Source: Streptomyces caniferus (GTDB lineage: Bacteria > Actinomycetota > Actinomycetes > Streptomycetales > Streptomycetaceae). Taken from it: a stretch of DNA of 64,000 nucleotides. A model generated the notes under the pieces. That model searched no databases, was not told where the DNA came from, and saw only the letters and a list, made by a program, of their open reading frames with translations. The stretch is taken from assembly GCF_009811555.1 (NCBI RefSeq), contig NZ_BLIN01000005.1, forward strand, positions 1,993,501 to 2,057,500, read 5' to 3'. The translations under genes and the position numbers were made by a program. Of this stretch, positions 28,043 through 37,081 are shown piece by piece (position 1 is the stretch's first letter; each line of letters starts with the position of its first letter).

Positions 28043-29848
28043 GTGGCCGGGCGCATCGAGGACTACGCACTTATCGGCGATATGCAGACCGCCGCTCTAG
28101 TGTGCAGGGACGGCACGGTCGACTGGCTGTGCCTGCCCCGCTTCGACTCCCCGGCGGTCTTTGCAGGGCTGCTGGGCACGGAGGAGCACGGATTCTGGCG
28201 GATGGGGCCGGTCAACGGCCCCGGGGGCCGGCCCGCACCGGCCGACCGCCGGCGCTATCGGGGCGATTCGCTCGTACTGGAATCGGAGTGGGACACCCCG
28301 CGCGGTACCGTCCGGGTGATCGACTTCATGCCGCCGCGCGACGGCGCGCCCCAGCTGATCCGCATCGTGGAGGGCGTCAGCGGCCGCGTCCCGATGCGTT
28401 CACAGCTGCGGATGCGGTTCTCCTACGGCTGGGTCGTGCCCTGGGTGCACAAGATCGACGACCGGACGGTCGCGGTCGCGGGCCCCGATTCGGTGTGGCT
28501 GGACACCGCGGCGGAGACGTACGGCAAGGACCTGACGACGTTCTCCGACTTCACGGTCTCGCCGGGTGAGCGGATCGCGTTCACGATCTCCTGGGAGCCC
28601 TCCCACAAGCCGCCGCCGGCCGTGGCGGAGCCCGAGGCGTCGCTGGAGGCGACCGAGGAGTTCTGGCGCGAGTGGGTCGAGCACTGCACCTACCACGGCC
28701 CCTACCGCGATGCGGTGGTGCGCTCGCTGATCACGCTCAAGGCGCTGACGTACGCGCCGACCGGCGGGATCGTGGCGGCGCCGACGACCTCGCTGCCGGA
28801 GTGCATCGGCGGCGTGCGCAACTGGGACTACCGCTTCACCTGGCTGCGGGACGCCGCGATCACCCTGTCCTCCCTGCTGCGCACCGGCTACCGCGAAGAG
28901 GCGCGGGCCTGGCGGGAGTGGCTGCTGCGGGCGGTGGCCGGCGATCCGGAGAACCTGCAGATCATGTACGGCATCGCCGGTGAGCGCGAACTGGGCGAGA
29001 ACGAGCTCAACTGGCTTCCCGGATACGAGAATTCCCGTCCGGTGCGGGTCGGCAACGGCGCCGCCGGACAGCTCCAGCTCGACGTGTACGGCGAGGTCAC
29101 CGAGGCCCTGCACCTGGCGCACATGACGGGCCTGGCGCGCAACGACTACGCCTCCCTGCTCCAGCTGAAGCTGATCCAGTGGGTGGAGAAGCACTGGGAC
29201 GAGCCGGACGAGGGCATCTGGGAGGTCCGCGGTCCGCGCCGGCACTTCGTGCACTCCAAGGTCATGACCTGGGTCGCGGTCGACCGCACGGTCAAGCTGA
29301 TCGAGTCCGGGGACGTCGACGGACCGCTGGAGCGCTGGAAGGACCTGCGCGAGACGATCCACCGGGACGTCTGCGAGAACGGGTACGACAAGGAGCGCAA
29401 CACCTTCACCCAGTCCTACGGTTCGCAGGAGCTGGACGCCTCGCTGCTGCTGATCCCGCAGATGGGCTTCCTGCCGCCGGACGACAAGCGCGTCATCGGC
29501 ACGATCGAGGCGATCCAGCGGGAGCTGTCCACCGAGGACGGGTTCGTCCTGCGCTACCCGACGTCCGGTGCGGACGACCTCGGCGTGGACGGTCTGGAGG
29601 GCGAGGAGGGCGCCTTCCTGGCGTGCTCGTTCTGGCTCGCCGACGACCTCGCGATGATCGGCCGGGTGGACGAGGCCCGCAAGCTCTTCGAGAAGCTGCT
29701 CTCGCTCCGCAACGACCTGGGCCTGCTCGCCGAGGAATGGGACCCGAAGGCCAAGCGCCAGGTGGGGAACTTCCCGCAGGCGTTCAGCCACGTTCCGCTG
29801 ATCGACACCGCGCTGCGGCTGACGGCCAGCGGGGCCTACGGGGGCTGA
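28043..29848 (+). CDS. Glycoside hydrolase family 15 protein (glucoamylase/trehalase-like)
   Basis: 601 residues from GTG 28043 (VAGRIEDYALIGDMQTAALV). GGGAG six bases upstream favours this GTG over the ATG at 28037. The N-terminal beta domain (about 1-210) is followed by an (alpha/alpha)6 barrel with GGVRNWDYRFTWLRDAAITL, NYD-like ELNWLPGYENSRPVRVGNGA, and EEGAFLACSFWLADDLAMIG containing the likely acid Glu. There is no signal peptide, so the enzyme is cytoplasmic. Related actinobacterial enzymes act on alpha-glucans or trehalose. The substrate is not decided by sequence. Confidence 0.9.
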   Translation: MAGRIEDYALIGDMQTAALVCRDGTVDWLCLPRFDSPAVFAGLLGTEEHGFWRMGPVNGPGGRPAPADRRRYRGDSLVLESEWDTPRGTVRVIDFMPPRDGAPQLIRIVEGVSGRVPMRSQLRMRFSYGWVVPWVHKIDDRTVAVAGPDSVWLDTAAETYGKDLTTFSDFTVSPGERIAFTISWEPSHKPPPAVAEPEASLEATEEFWREWVEHCTYHGPYRDAVVRSLITLKALTYAPTGGIVAAPTTSLPECIGGVRNWDYRFTWLRDAAITLSSLLRTGYREEARAWREWLLRAVAGDPENLQIMYGIAGERELGENELNWLPGYENSRPVRVGNGAAGQLQLDVYGEVTEALHLAHMTGLARNDYASLLQLKLIQWVEKHWDEPDEGIWEVRGPRRHFVHSKVMTWVAVDRTVKLIESGDVDGPLERWKDLRETIHRDVCENGYDKERNTFTQSYGSQELDASLLLIPQMGFLPPDDKRVIGTIEAIQRELSTEDGFVLRYPTSGADDLGVDGLEGEEGAFLACSFWLADDLAMIGRVDEARKLFEKLLSLRNDLGLLAEEWDPKAKRQVGNFPQAFSHVPLIDTALRLTASGAYGG

Positions 29849-29879
29849 CGCCCGCGGGGGATCCTGTTTGCCGGTCCGC

Positions 29880-29916
29880 GGGGCAGCGGCTCGGATTGCG
29901 TGCGAGCCGGTGCCCC
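29880..29916. terminator. Imperfect hairpin between convergent genes
   Basis: GGGGCAGCGGCTCG (29880-29893) pairs with CGAGCCGGTGCCCC (29903-29916) with one mismatch and a nine-base loop. It is a probable shared terminator for GH15 and the convergent oxidoreductase. Confidence 0.65.
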
Positions 29917-30012
29917 GGGGTCGACGCGGCTCGACGGCAAAGGACGCAGCCACGTACCGAGGTGAGGAGGGGACCGTCGCGTCCCACCCGCACCGTCCGA
30001 GCAGGCAGCGGT

Positions 30013-30906
30013 TCAGACGACCAGGACCCGGCGCCCTCGTGTGTGTCCGGCCTGGCTGTCGATGTGCGCCGCCGCGGCGTCGGCGAGCGGGTACGACTTC
30101 TCGACCGGGATGTGCAGCTTCCCCCGTGAGATGAGGCCGACGGCCTCGGCGAGCGCCTCCGGCACGCTGCCGGCCACGCCGGAGAACCGGACCCCGAGCT
30201 CCGGCGCCCCGAGATCGGCGATGGAGATCACCTTCCGCGGATCACCGGTCAGCCCGACGAGCTCGCGGATCACCCCCGAGCCGGCCAGATCGAGCGCTGC
30301 GTCGACCCGGCCGAGCTGCCGCACCCGCTCGGTCCAGCCCTCGCCGTACGTCGTGGCGAGGGCGCCCAGGCTGCGCAGATAGTCCTGGTTCGCGGCCCCG
30401 GCCGTGCCGATCACCGTGATGCCGCGGTCGCGGGCGATCTGCAGCACCGCCGATCCGACTCCCCCGGACGCACCGCTGACCAGCAGCGTCTGCCCGGGCC
30501 GCACACCGACCTCGCGGATGATGCGCAGCGCGGTCTCCACCACGGACGGGTACCCGGCCGCCTCTTCGAAGGTCAGCCCCTCGGGCATCCGGGCCCAGGC
30601 CGACAGCACGGCGAACTCGGCGTAGGTGCTCGCCCCTTCGCCGAACACGAGGTCACCGGCCTCGACCCCGTCGACTCCCGCGCCGACCTCGTCCACCACC
30701 CCGGCGGCGTCCAGCCCGACCCCGGCGGGCAGCTCGACCGGGTGGGCCCCCAGGACCTGGCCTTCGCGGACCCGCCAGTCGACGGGGTTCACACCCGCCG
30801 CCCGCACGGCGATGCGTATCCGACCGGGGCCCGCGTGGGGCTCCTCGGCGTCTATGAGGTGCAGGACGTCCGGACCGCCGAACTCGGCGAAGCTCACTTT
30901 TCTCAT
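30013..30906 (-). CDS. MDR-superfamily NADP-dependent oxidoreductase (quinone reductase-like)
   Basis: 297 residues. The N-terminal GroES-like domain (MRKVSFAEFGGPDVLHLIDA, PVDWRVREGQ) lacks the zinc ligands. The Rossmann domain has LLVSGASGGVGSAVLQIARD. Short zinc-free MDR enzymes of this kind reduce quinones or enones with NADPH. It is divergent from a TetR regulator across a 70-bp gap that contains an inverted repeat, so the pair is probably a self-contained, ligand-induced unit. Confidence 0.9.
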   Translation of the reverse strand: MRKVSFAEFGGPDVLHLIDAEEPHAGPGRIRIAVRAAGVNPVDWRVREGQVLGAHPVELPAGVGLDAAGVVDEVGAGVDGVEAGDLVFGEGASTYAEFAVLSAWARMPEGLTFEEAAGYPSVVETALRIIREVGVRPGQTLLVSGASGGVGSAVLQIARDRGITVIGTAGAANQDYLRSLGALATTYGEGWTERVRQLGRVDAALDLAGSGVIRELVGLTGDPRKVISIADLGAPELGVRFSGVAGSVPEALAEAVGLISRGKLHIPVEKSYPLADAAAAHIDSQAGHTRGRRVLVV

Positions 30907-30941
30907 GCGGCGTACCGTAGCACTAACGGTTAGGTTTTTGA

Positions 30942-30965
30942 AACAGATACATCTTCACATCTGTT
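30942..30965. promoter_or_regulatory. Candidate TetR operator between divergent oxidoreductase and regulator
   Basis: AACAGAT (30942-30948) and ATCTGTT (30959-30965) are perfect inverted arms with a ten-base spacer, in an unusually A+T-rich stretch. It lies 11 bp before the TetR start and 35 bp before the oxidoreductase start. The arrangement is that of a shared, autoregulated operator. Confidence 0.65.
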
Positions 30966-30976
30966 AGCATCACGCC

Positions 30977-31588
30977 ATGACCGTGCCGACCGGACGCCGT
31001 GAGCGCAAGAAGGCCGCGACCCGCCAGAAGATCGCCGACACCGCCCTGCGGCTCTTCCTGGCACGCGGATACGACGCGGTGGGCATCCGTGACGTGGCCG
31101 CCGAGGCCGACGTGGCCGTCACCACGCTCTTCTCCCACTTCGCCTCGAAAGAGGCCCTGGTGTTCGAGCAGGACGAGAACTTCGAGCAACGCCTCACGCA
31201 GGCGGTCACCGGCCGGGAACCGCACGAGCCGCTCGTCCCCGCGCTGCGCCGCGAGATCCACGCCATGGTGCGCCACTGCACGGCGGCCGGCGCCGCCCCG
31301 ATCCGGCGCATGATCGAGGAGTCACGTGCCCTGCGGGAGTACGAGGATTCGATGCGGCTGCGCCATGCGGAGGCGCTGGCCACGGCCATCGCCGACGACC
31401 CGGGCCTGTCCCCGACGACAACGACTTGCCGGGCGATCGCGAGGTTCGTGATCGACGCCTATGCGCTGGCCCGTGAGGCGGCAGATCCGGACGCCGCGGT
31501 GGACGAGATCTTCCAGATGATCGAGGCGTCCTGGGAAGTCGCCTGCCCTTTCCCGGCGCCGGCCGGGGACGGGTCGGGGCCGAGGTAG
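30977..31588 (+). CDS. TetR-family transcriptional regulator
   Basis: 203 residues from ATG 30977. The N-terminal HTH is clear (KKAATRQKIADTALRLFLAR, then GYDAVGIRDVAAEADVAVTT and LFSHFASKEALVFEQD). The C-terminal ligand domain (60-190) is all-helical (REIHAMVRHCTAAGAAPIRR, ARFVIDAYALAREAADPDAA) and resembles the acyl-CoA-type TetR subgroup. It probably represses the divergent oxidoreductase and itself through the palindrome at 30942-30965. Confidence 0.9.
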   Translation: MTVPTGRRERKKAATRQKIADTALRLFLARGYDAVGIRDVAAEADVAVTTLFSHFASKEALVFEQDENFEQRLTQAVTGREPHEPLVPALRREIHAMVRHCTAAGAAPIRRMIEESRALREYEDSMRLRHAEALATAIADDPGLSPTTTTCRAIARFVIDAYALAREAADPDAAVDEIFQMIEASWEVACPFPAPAGDGSGPR

Positions 31589-31699
31589 CGCGAGCGGTCG
31601 CCAGGGTCGCGGTGGGCCGCGGCCGCGGGCGCGGGCGCCGCGTCGGCCGCCGCGGTCCCGGGCCAGGGGACCGGGCGGTGCGTCGGCTGAAGAGAAGCC

Positions 31700-31737
31700 A
31701 AAAGGTGCCGCCCCGGGAGACCGGGGCGGCACCTTTT
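31700..31737. terminator. Perfect 17-bp stem terminator
   Basis: AAAAGGTGCCGCCCCGG (31700-31716), loop GAGA, and the exact complement (31721-31737) ending in TTTT on either strand. It separates the TetR gene from the convergent glucanase operon and can stop both. Confidence 0.9.
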
Positions 31738-31752
31738 GTACGTCGGAAGGGC

Positions 31753-32925
31753 TCAGAACGGGGTCAGGGTGAGGGTGATCTCCTTCGGAGCGCCGTCCTC
31801 GATGTACGAGGCGAAGCCGGCCACGTCGTCGAAGGCGAAGCCGTAGGCCTTGCCGTCCCGCGTCGCGGCGTGCATGGCCTTGGCGTAATGGTGGGTCAGC
31901 CGCTGCTGGTAGAAGGCGGCCGGGTCGGTGCCGGGCTGCCGCGGCTGCGAGGTGAGGGTGGAGCGGTTGAGGGCGGCGCCCAGGACGGCGGCGAGCGGGC
32001 CGCGGGTGCCGTCGTTGGGGGCCGCGAGGGTGCCGTCGCAGAACAGGACGTCGCGGGTGGACGGCTTGTCGAAGGAGACCGTGCCGGTGGGGCCGGTGAA
32101 GGAGAGCTTTCCGCCGGCGACCCGGCCGGTGAAGGTGCCCGCGTCGGTGGTGACGGTCAGGTCCCGGCCCGCGTAGACGGACCAGGCCTCGTCGAGGGCC
32201 GGGGCGAAGTAGTCCTCGGCGAACAGTCCGCTGTCCAGGCCGTGGCCGGGGGCGATCACCCGCTTGTCGCCGATGACCAGGCGGTCGAAGCCCTCGGCTG
32301 CCTTGACGTCGGAGAAGACCTTGGCCCGGGCGCCGTCCTTGAGCGTGCCGGTGGTCTGCTCCTTGGCACCCGTGAGCTCGATCGCGAGGGGGACGCTGAA
32401 CATGTCGACCATCGTGGTGTTGCAGTACATCCCGCCGGAGTTGTACGTGAACTCCGCGCAGTCGTGGAGGACGTCGAAATTGGGGTCGGACGGAACCCAG
32501 CCCGCCGGGTAGGCGAGCGCGGCCTTGCCGTTGCCGTCCTCGACCGCCTTGAACCTGAGCTTGCCGCCCAGCGCGGTGTAGATCCGGCCGGACATCTGCG
32601 GCAGCTGAAGGGTGGTGGTGCCGCTCGCGGCGAGCGGTATCGCGTAGTCGGTGTAGCCGTCCGGGCCGTTGTCGGCGAGCGCGACGGGCCGGAGCGTGCC
32701 GTCCGGGGTGACGTGCACCTGCTGGGTGCCGTCGTTGCCGACGATGTAGATCCGGACCGAGGAGTTGGCGTAGGCGCCGGAGTCGTTGACGAGGTGCAGG
32801 GGCATTCCGGCGGCGGACCGGGCGGCCGGGGCGGAGGCGCCGAGGGCACGTCCGGACAGGGCGATTCCGGAGGCGGTGGCGGCACCGGCGGCGAGTCCGC
32901 CGAGCAGGCTGCGACGAGTGATCAC
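31753..32925 (-). CDS. Secreted GH64 beta-1,3-glucanase
   Basis: 390 residues from GTG 32923-32925, overlapping the GH16 stop by four bases. A Tat-type signal is visible (MITRRSLLGGLAAGAATASG). The mature protein has the GH64 pattern: MPLHLVNDSGAYANSSVRIY, GRIYTALGGKLRFK, DCAEFTYNSGGMYCNTTMVD with the Asp/Glu catalytic region, and AAFYQQRLTHHYAKAMHAAT. GH64 enzymes release laminaripentaose from long beta-1,3-glucans of fungal and yeast walls. No separate glucan-binding domain is seen. It is the second gene of a two-gene operon and is followed by a strong terminator. Confidence 0.92.
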   Translation of the reverse strand: MITRRSLLGGLAAGAATASGIALSGRALGASAPAARSAAGMPLHLVNDSGAYANSSVRIYIVGNDGTQQVHVTPDGTLRPVALADNGPDGYTDYAIPLAASGTTTLQLPQMSGRIYTALGGKLRFKAVEDGNGKAALAYPAGWVPSDPNFDVLHDCAEFTYNSGGMYCNTTMVDMFSVPLAIELTGAKEQTTGTLKDGARAKVFSDVKAAEGFDRLVIGDKRVIAPGHGLDSGLFAEDYFAPALDEAWSVYAGRDLTVTTDAGTFTGRVAGGKLSFTGPTGTVSFDKPSTRDVLFCDGTLAAPNDGTRGPLAAVLGAALNRSTLTSQPRQPGTDPAAFYQQRLTHHYAKAMHAATRDGKAYGFAFDDVAGFASYIEDGAPKEITLTLTPF

Positions 32926-34019
32926 GAGGTGGCTCCTTGCGGGGCGGGGCGCCGGGACGGCCGGGCGGTACGCGCCTGCGCGGGCTGCTGGACGAGGACC
33001 GCGACATGGTCGACGAGGAGAGAACCACCGGGCCGGGTGGCGTCAGTGGGGGTGGCCCGGCCTGCGACGCCGTCCGGGAACGCCCCGCCCATGGCGAGGT
33101 CGAGCAGCAGGAAGTGGCCGTGGTGGGTGGCCCTGGCCCAGGCGCCGGCGTCCATTTCGGACGCGTCGACCGTGTGGAACTTCCGGCCGTCGACATACCA
33201 GTTCAGCGATTCGGCGGCGCTGTCGGTGCGGTCCAGCTCCAGCGCGTAGGTGTGGAAGCCGGCCTGACAGGCGCTGTCCGGGCAGGCGCGGGAAGCGCTC
33301 TTGCCCTGGGTCTCGTGGCACGGGCCACCGGGGTTGACGCCGCAGTGCAGCGTGCCCCAGACCTTGTCGAGGCCGTTGGCGTTCTCCATGACGTCGAACT
33401 CGCCGACACCCGGCCAGTTCTGGTAGTTGCCGCGGTACTCGGCGCCCAGCGTCCAGAACGCCGGCCAGTAGCCGAGCGCGGCGTCGCCGGAGACCTCGGG
33501 CATGCGGATGTCCGCCTCGATGCGGAGCTTGCCGCCGGCCGGGGCGGCGAAGTCGGTGCGCCGCGACTCGATACGGCCCGAGGTCCAGGTGGCGCCGTCC
33601 TTCAGGGCCGTGATCCGGAGGTGGCCCGCACCGTCGAGCTGGAGGTTCTCGGGGCGGTCGGTGTAGGTCTGGCGCTCGCCGGTGCCCCACTGGGAGGGGC
33701 CGCCGGGGTAGCCGGTACCGGTGTCGGTGATCCAGTCGTCGGCGGAGGGGCGTGATCCGGCGGTGCCGTCGAAGTCCGTACGCCAGACCTCCCGGAGGGC
33801 GGCGGGGCCGGCTCCCGGGGCGGGAGCGGCTTTCCGGGCGGGAGCGGCGTGCGGGGCGGGAGCGGACTGCAGGGCGGCGGCCGTCTCGTGGGCGGACGCC
33901 GTCGGGACGGTGAGGGCACAGGTGGTGACGAGTGCGGTGCTCGCGGCGAGGAGCAGGGCTCCCGCCCGCTCGTGCCGCCGCTTGTGCATCCGGTTTCCGG
34001 GCCGATATCTCATGCTCAT
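32922..34019 (-). CDS. Secreted GH16 beta-glucanase (laminarinase-type)
   Basis: 365 residues from ATG 34017-34019, with GGAAAG upstream. The signal peptide ends near PTASAHE, followed by a Pro/Ala linker. The catalytic centre GEFDVMEN (E-x-D-x2-E) is at about residue 205. Flanking GYWPAFWTLG and FHTYALELDR are typical of bacterial endo-beta-1,3-glucanases. The Cys-rich segment (CGVNPGGPCHE, ACPDSACQAG) probably forms disulfides. It is the first gene of the operon with GH64, and LacI control is suggested by the operator at 34071-34084. Confidence 0.93.
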   Translation of the reverse strand: MSMRYRPGNRMHKRRHERAGALLLAASTALVTTCALTVPTASAHETAAALQSAPAPHAAPARKAAPAPGAGPAALREVWRTDFDGTAGSRPSADDWITDTGTGYPGGPSQWGTGERQTYTDRPENLQLDGAGHLRITALKDGATWTSGRIESRRTDFAAPAGGKLRIEADIRMPEVSGDAALGYWPAFWTLGAEYRGNYQNWPGVGEFDVMENANGLDKVWGTLHCGVNPGGPCHETQGKSASRACPDSACQAGFHTYALELDRTDSAAESLNWYVDGRKFHTVDASEMDAGAWARATHHGHFLLLDLAMGGAFPDGVAGRATPTDATRPGGSLLVDHVAVLVQQPAQARTARPSRRPAPQGATS

Positions 34020-34070
34020 GACATTCTTTCCGGCAGTGGGGGGTGGGGAGTTCCATGGGGCCAGTCAGCG

Positions 34071-34084
34071 TGAGAGCGCTCTCA
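34071..34084. promoter_or_regulatory. LacI-family operator TGAGAGCGCTCTCA
   Basis: A perfect 14-bp palindrome with the central CG of LacI/CebR-type sites; the known CebR box is TGGGAGCGCTCCCA. It lies 52 bp before the GH16 start and 70 bp before the LacI gene, so one bound dimer could control both directions. Confidence 0.85.
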
Positions 34085-34153
34085 TATCGTGCGCAGTGAA
34101 CCCTGCCCACTCCACGGAACACCGTCAAGTCACCGTGTGGAAAAAGGAGTTGA

Positions 34154-35269
34154 ATGGTGTCTGAGCCGAACGGTCCGCGTCCGACGCTGGAGGCGGTCGC
34201 GGCGCTCGCCGGGGTCTCCCGCGCCACGGTGTCCCGCGTGGTCAACGGCGGTGCGGGCGTACGGGCCGCGGTCCGGGAACGCGTCCGCGAGGCGGTGGCC
34301 GAGCTGGGGTACGTACCGAACAGCGCGGCCCGCTCCCTGGTCACCCGCCGCACGGGAGCGGTCGCCGTGGTCATCGCGGAGCCCGAGACCCGGGTCTTCA
34401 GCGACCCGTTCTTCGGCCGCCAACTGCGGGGCATCAGCCGCGAACTGGCCGCGGCCGACACCCAGCTCCTCTTGATGTTCGTCGAGCACCGCGCCGACTA
34501 CGACCGCATCGGCCGCTATCTGTCGGGCGGGCACGTCGACGGCGCGCTGATGTTCTCGCTGCATCGCGACGACCCGCTGCCCGCCATGGCCGAGCGTGCC
34601 GGCCTGCCCACCGTCTACGGCGGCCGGCCCGACTGGGCGGGCGCCGACCGCGCGCCGCGGCCGCTGTACGTCGACACCGACAACCGCGACGGCGCCCGCC
34701 AGGCCGTACGTCATCTTCTCGGCCGCGGCCGGCGCCGGATCGCCGTGATCACCGGACCGCTCGACCAGACCTCCGCGGTGGACCGCCTCGACGGCTACCG
34801 CGAGGCGCTCGGCACACCGGAGCCGGACCCGCGGCTGATCGCCGACGGAGGCTTCACCGCGCAGGGCGGCGAGCGGGCCATGGCCGAGCTCCTCGACGCC
34901 GCGCCGGACCTGGACGCCGTCTTCGCCTGCTCCGACCTGATGGCGAACGGCGCGCTGCGCACGCTCCGGGCCCGCGGGCGGCGGGTGCCGCAGGACGTGG
35001 CGGTGGTCGGCTACGACGATCTGGAGCCGGCCGCCTGGGCGGACCCACCGCTGACCACGGTGCGGCAGGACGTGGAGGAGATGGGGCGGCTGATGGCCCG
35101 GTTGCTGCTGCGGCTGCTGGCCCCGCGGAAGGGCGCCGGGGCCGAGGGAGCGGACAGGGCCGAGGGGGCCGAGGGGGCGCCGGGGGTGGCGCGTGTGCCG
35201 GGAGACGGTCCGGCGGAGCTCGCTCCGGTGATCACGGGGGCGCGGCTGGTGGTGCGCGAATCGGCGTGA
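34154..35269 (+). CDS. LacI-family regulator of the beta-1,3-glucanase operon
   Basis: 371 residues from ATG 34154, with AAGGAG just upstream. The HTH and hinge are canonical (TLEAVAALAGVSRATVSRVV, ELGYVPNSAARSLVTRRTGA). The periplasmic-binding-protein-like domain follows (VVIAEPETRVFSDPFFGRQL, VVGYDDLEPAAWADPPLTTV). An odd insertion near the C-terminus (about 322-350, rich in Gly, Ala and Glu) replaces the usual short linker. By context it senses a glucan oligosaccharide and releases the palindrome at 34071. The ligand is unknown. Confidence 0.92.
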   Translation: MVSEPNGPRPTLEAVAALAGVSRATVSRVVNGGAGVRAAVRERVREAVAELGYVPNSAARSLVTRRTGAVAVVIAEPETRVFSDPFFGRQLRGISRELAAADTQLLLMFVEHRADYDRIGRYLSGGHVDGALMFSLHRDDPLPAMAERAGLPTVYGGRPDWAGADRAPRPLYVDTDNRDGARQAVRHLLGRGRRRIAVITGPLDQTSAVDRLDGYREALGTPEPDPRLIADGGFTAQGGERAMAELLDAAPDLDAVFACSDLMANGALRTLRARGRRVPQDVAVVGYDDLEPAAWADPPLTTVRQDVEEMGRLMARLLLRLLAPRKGAGAEGADRAEGAEGAPGVARVPGDGPAELAPVITGARLVVRESA

Positions 35270-35425
35270 GGATGTCGGTGGGGGCGGGCCGGGTCGGCCG
35301 GCGCGCCCCCGGCCCCGCCCCGGTGCGGTGCGACGCCCTTGGCCGCGCCCCGGTACCGCGCGGACCGGCACCCCGATCCGGACCACACAGCTCCGGATAG
35401 CGGACTACGGGTACCGTTCCACGCC

Positions 35426-37057
35426 ATGGGGCAGGAAGCGACGATCGAAGCCGAGATCACGGTACGCAGGGCACTGGAGCTGCCCGCGCTGCGACGCGGC
35501 CTGCCGGAGGTGCTGGCCGGCGCGGACCGGCTGGACCGCCCGGTGCGCTGGGTGCACGCGGGCGAGGTCCCGCATATCGCCTCCCTGCTCAAGGGCGGTG
35601 AGCTGCTGCTGACCACCGGGCTCGGGCTGGGGGCCCGCCCGTCCGAGCAGCGGGCCTTCATCCGCAAGCTCGCCGACCGCGAGATCGCCGCGCTCGTCGT
35701 GGAGCTGGGTTCCCGTTTCGAATCCCTGCCGGCCGCGCTGGTCGACGCCGCCCGGGACTCCGGGCTGCCGCTGATCCAGCTGCACCGCGAGGTCCCGTAC
35801 GTCACGGTCACCGAGGCGATCCACACCGAGATCATCAACAGCCACTACGCGCTGCTGCGGCGCGCCGACGAGATCCTGCGGCGCTGCACGGACGTGCTGC
35901 TGCGCGGCGGCGGCGCTCCCGAGGTGCTCCGGCTGCTCGCCGACTTCACCGGCAACCCGCTCTGCCTGGAGGCCCCCGACGGCAGCCCGCTGTACGCGGC
36001 GGGCCCGGAGGCCGACGACGAGGGTCCGGCGGAGGCCGATCCGCTGCTGGCCTGGGAGGGCCTGCGCGACACCGGCGTACGCGTCGATGTCCCCGGCGGA
36101 GGCCACGGCCCCGACGCGGTCCGCGCCCGCCTCGTCCTGCTGCCCGTCAACGCCCCGCTGGCGCCGGTCCACCGGATCGCCGCCGAGCGCGCTGCCGACC
36201 TGCTCGCCGTCGTCATGCTCCAGTCCCGCCAGGAGGAGGTGCTCGCCGCCCGCGGCCGCGGCGACTTCCTCGCCGACCTCGCGGAGGGCCGGATCTCCGC
36301 GTCCGAGGCGCCCGGCCAGGCCCGCCTGCTGGGCTTCCGCCCCGGCACGGAACCCGTCCTCCCGGTGGTGATGAGGCTGCCGGCCGGTCTTCCTTCCCCT
36401 GGCAGCTGGGCGCTGCTCGCCCAGGCCCTGCGCGAGGAACTCGCCGCCCCGGGAGTGCCCGTGCTCCTCGGCGTACGCCCCGTGGAGGGCCGGGTCCCGA
36501 TGCTCGTCGCACTGCGCGCCGGCCAGGACCGCGAGGCACTCGCCGACCGGATCGCCGCAGCGCTGCGCGCCGGAGTCGTCCGCGCGGGCCTGGACCGGCC
36601 GGCCGCACACCGCCCGGTGGTCGTGGTCGGTACACCGGGCGACTGGGCGGCGGCGGGCCCCGGCCTGCGGCATGCCGCGGAGACGGCGGCCGCGGCCCAG
36701 GGCCTGCCGGAGGCGCCCTGGTACGACGCGCGCCGCCTGGACATCGAGCTGTTGCTGTGGCGGATGCGCGAACACGGCGAACAGGGCGTGCTCACCGACT
36801 TCGTGGAACGCGCCATCGGGCCGCTGCTCGCCCACGACCGCGGTGCCCGCCAGCCGCTGCTGCCGACGCTGGAGGCCTATCTGGCCAGCGCGGGCCGCAA
36901 GGCCGAAACCGCCCGCGACCTGAATGTGAACCGTCAGACGCTCTACGACCGGCTGGCCCGTATCGCCCAACTGCTGGGAACGGACCTGGACGATCCGCAG
37001 ACGGTCCTGGGCCTGCGCCTGGCCCTGCGTGCCAGGCGCCATACGGACAAGCCGTAA
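35426..37057 (+). CDS. PucR-family transcriptional regulator
   Basis: 543 residues from ATG 35426 (MGQEATIEAEITVRRALELP). The N-terminal PucR domain is at about 10-130 (LAGADRLDRPVRWVHAGEVP, LLTTGLGLG). A middle CdaR/GGDEF-like region spans about 290-420. The C-terminal HTH_30 is at about 485-535 (YLASAGRKAETARDLNVNRQ, TLYDRLARIAQLLG). The family controls purine, amino-acid or nitrogen catabolism. No catabolic operon adjoins it here. The only neighbour is the LysE-type exporter remnant, so its target may be lost or distant. Confidence 0.9.
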   Translation: MGQEATIEAEITVRRALELPALRRGLPEVLAGADRLDRPVRWVHAGEVPHIASLLKGGELLLTTGLGLGARPSEQRAFIRKLADREIAALVVELGSRFESLPAALVDAARDSGLPLIQLHREVPYVTVTEAIHTEIINSHYALLRRADEILRRCTDVLLRGGGAPEVLRLLADFTGNPLCLEAPDGSPLYAAGPEADDEGPAEADPLLAWEGLRDTGVRVDVPGGGHGPDAVRARLVLLPVNAPLAPVHRIAAERAADLLAVVMLQSRQEEVLAARGRGDFLADLAEGRISASEAPGQARLLGFRPGTEPVLPVVMRLPAGLPSPGSWALLAQALREELAAPGVPVLLGVRPVEGRVPMLVALRAGQDREALADRIAAALRAGVVRAGLDRPAAHRPVVVVGTPGDWAAAGPGLRHAAETAAAAQGLPEAPWYDARRLDIELLLWRMREHGEQGVLTDFVERAIGPLLAHDRGARQPLLPTLEAYLASAGRKAETARDLNVNRQTLYDRLARIAQLLGTDLDDPQTVLGLRLALRARRHTDKP

Positions 37058-37081
37058 CGGGCGGCGGCCACCGGGGCGGCG

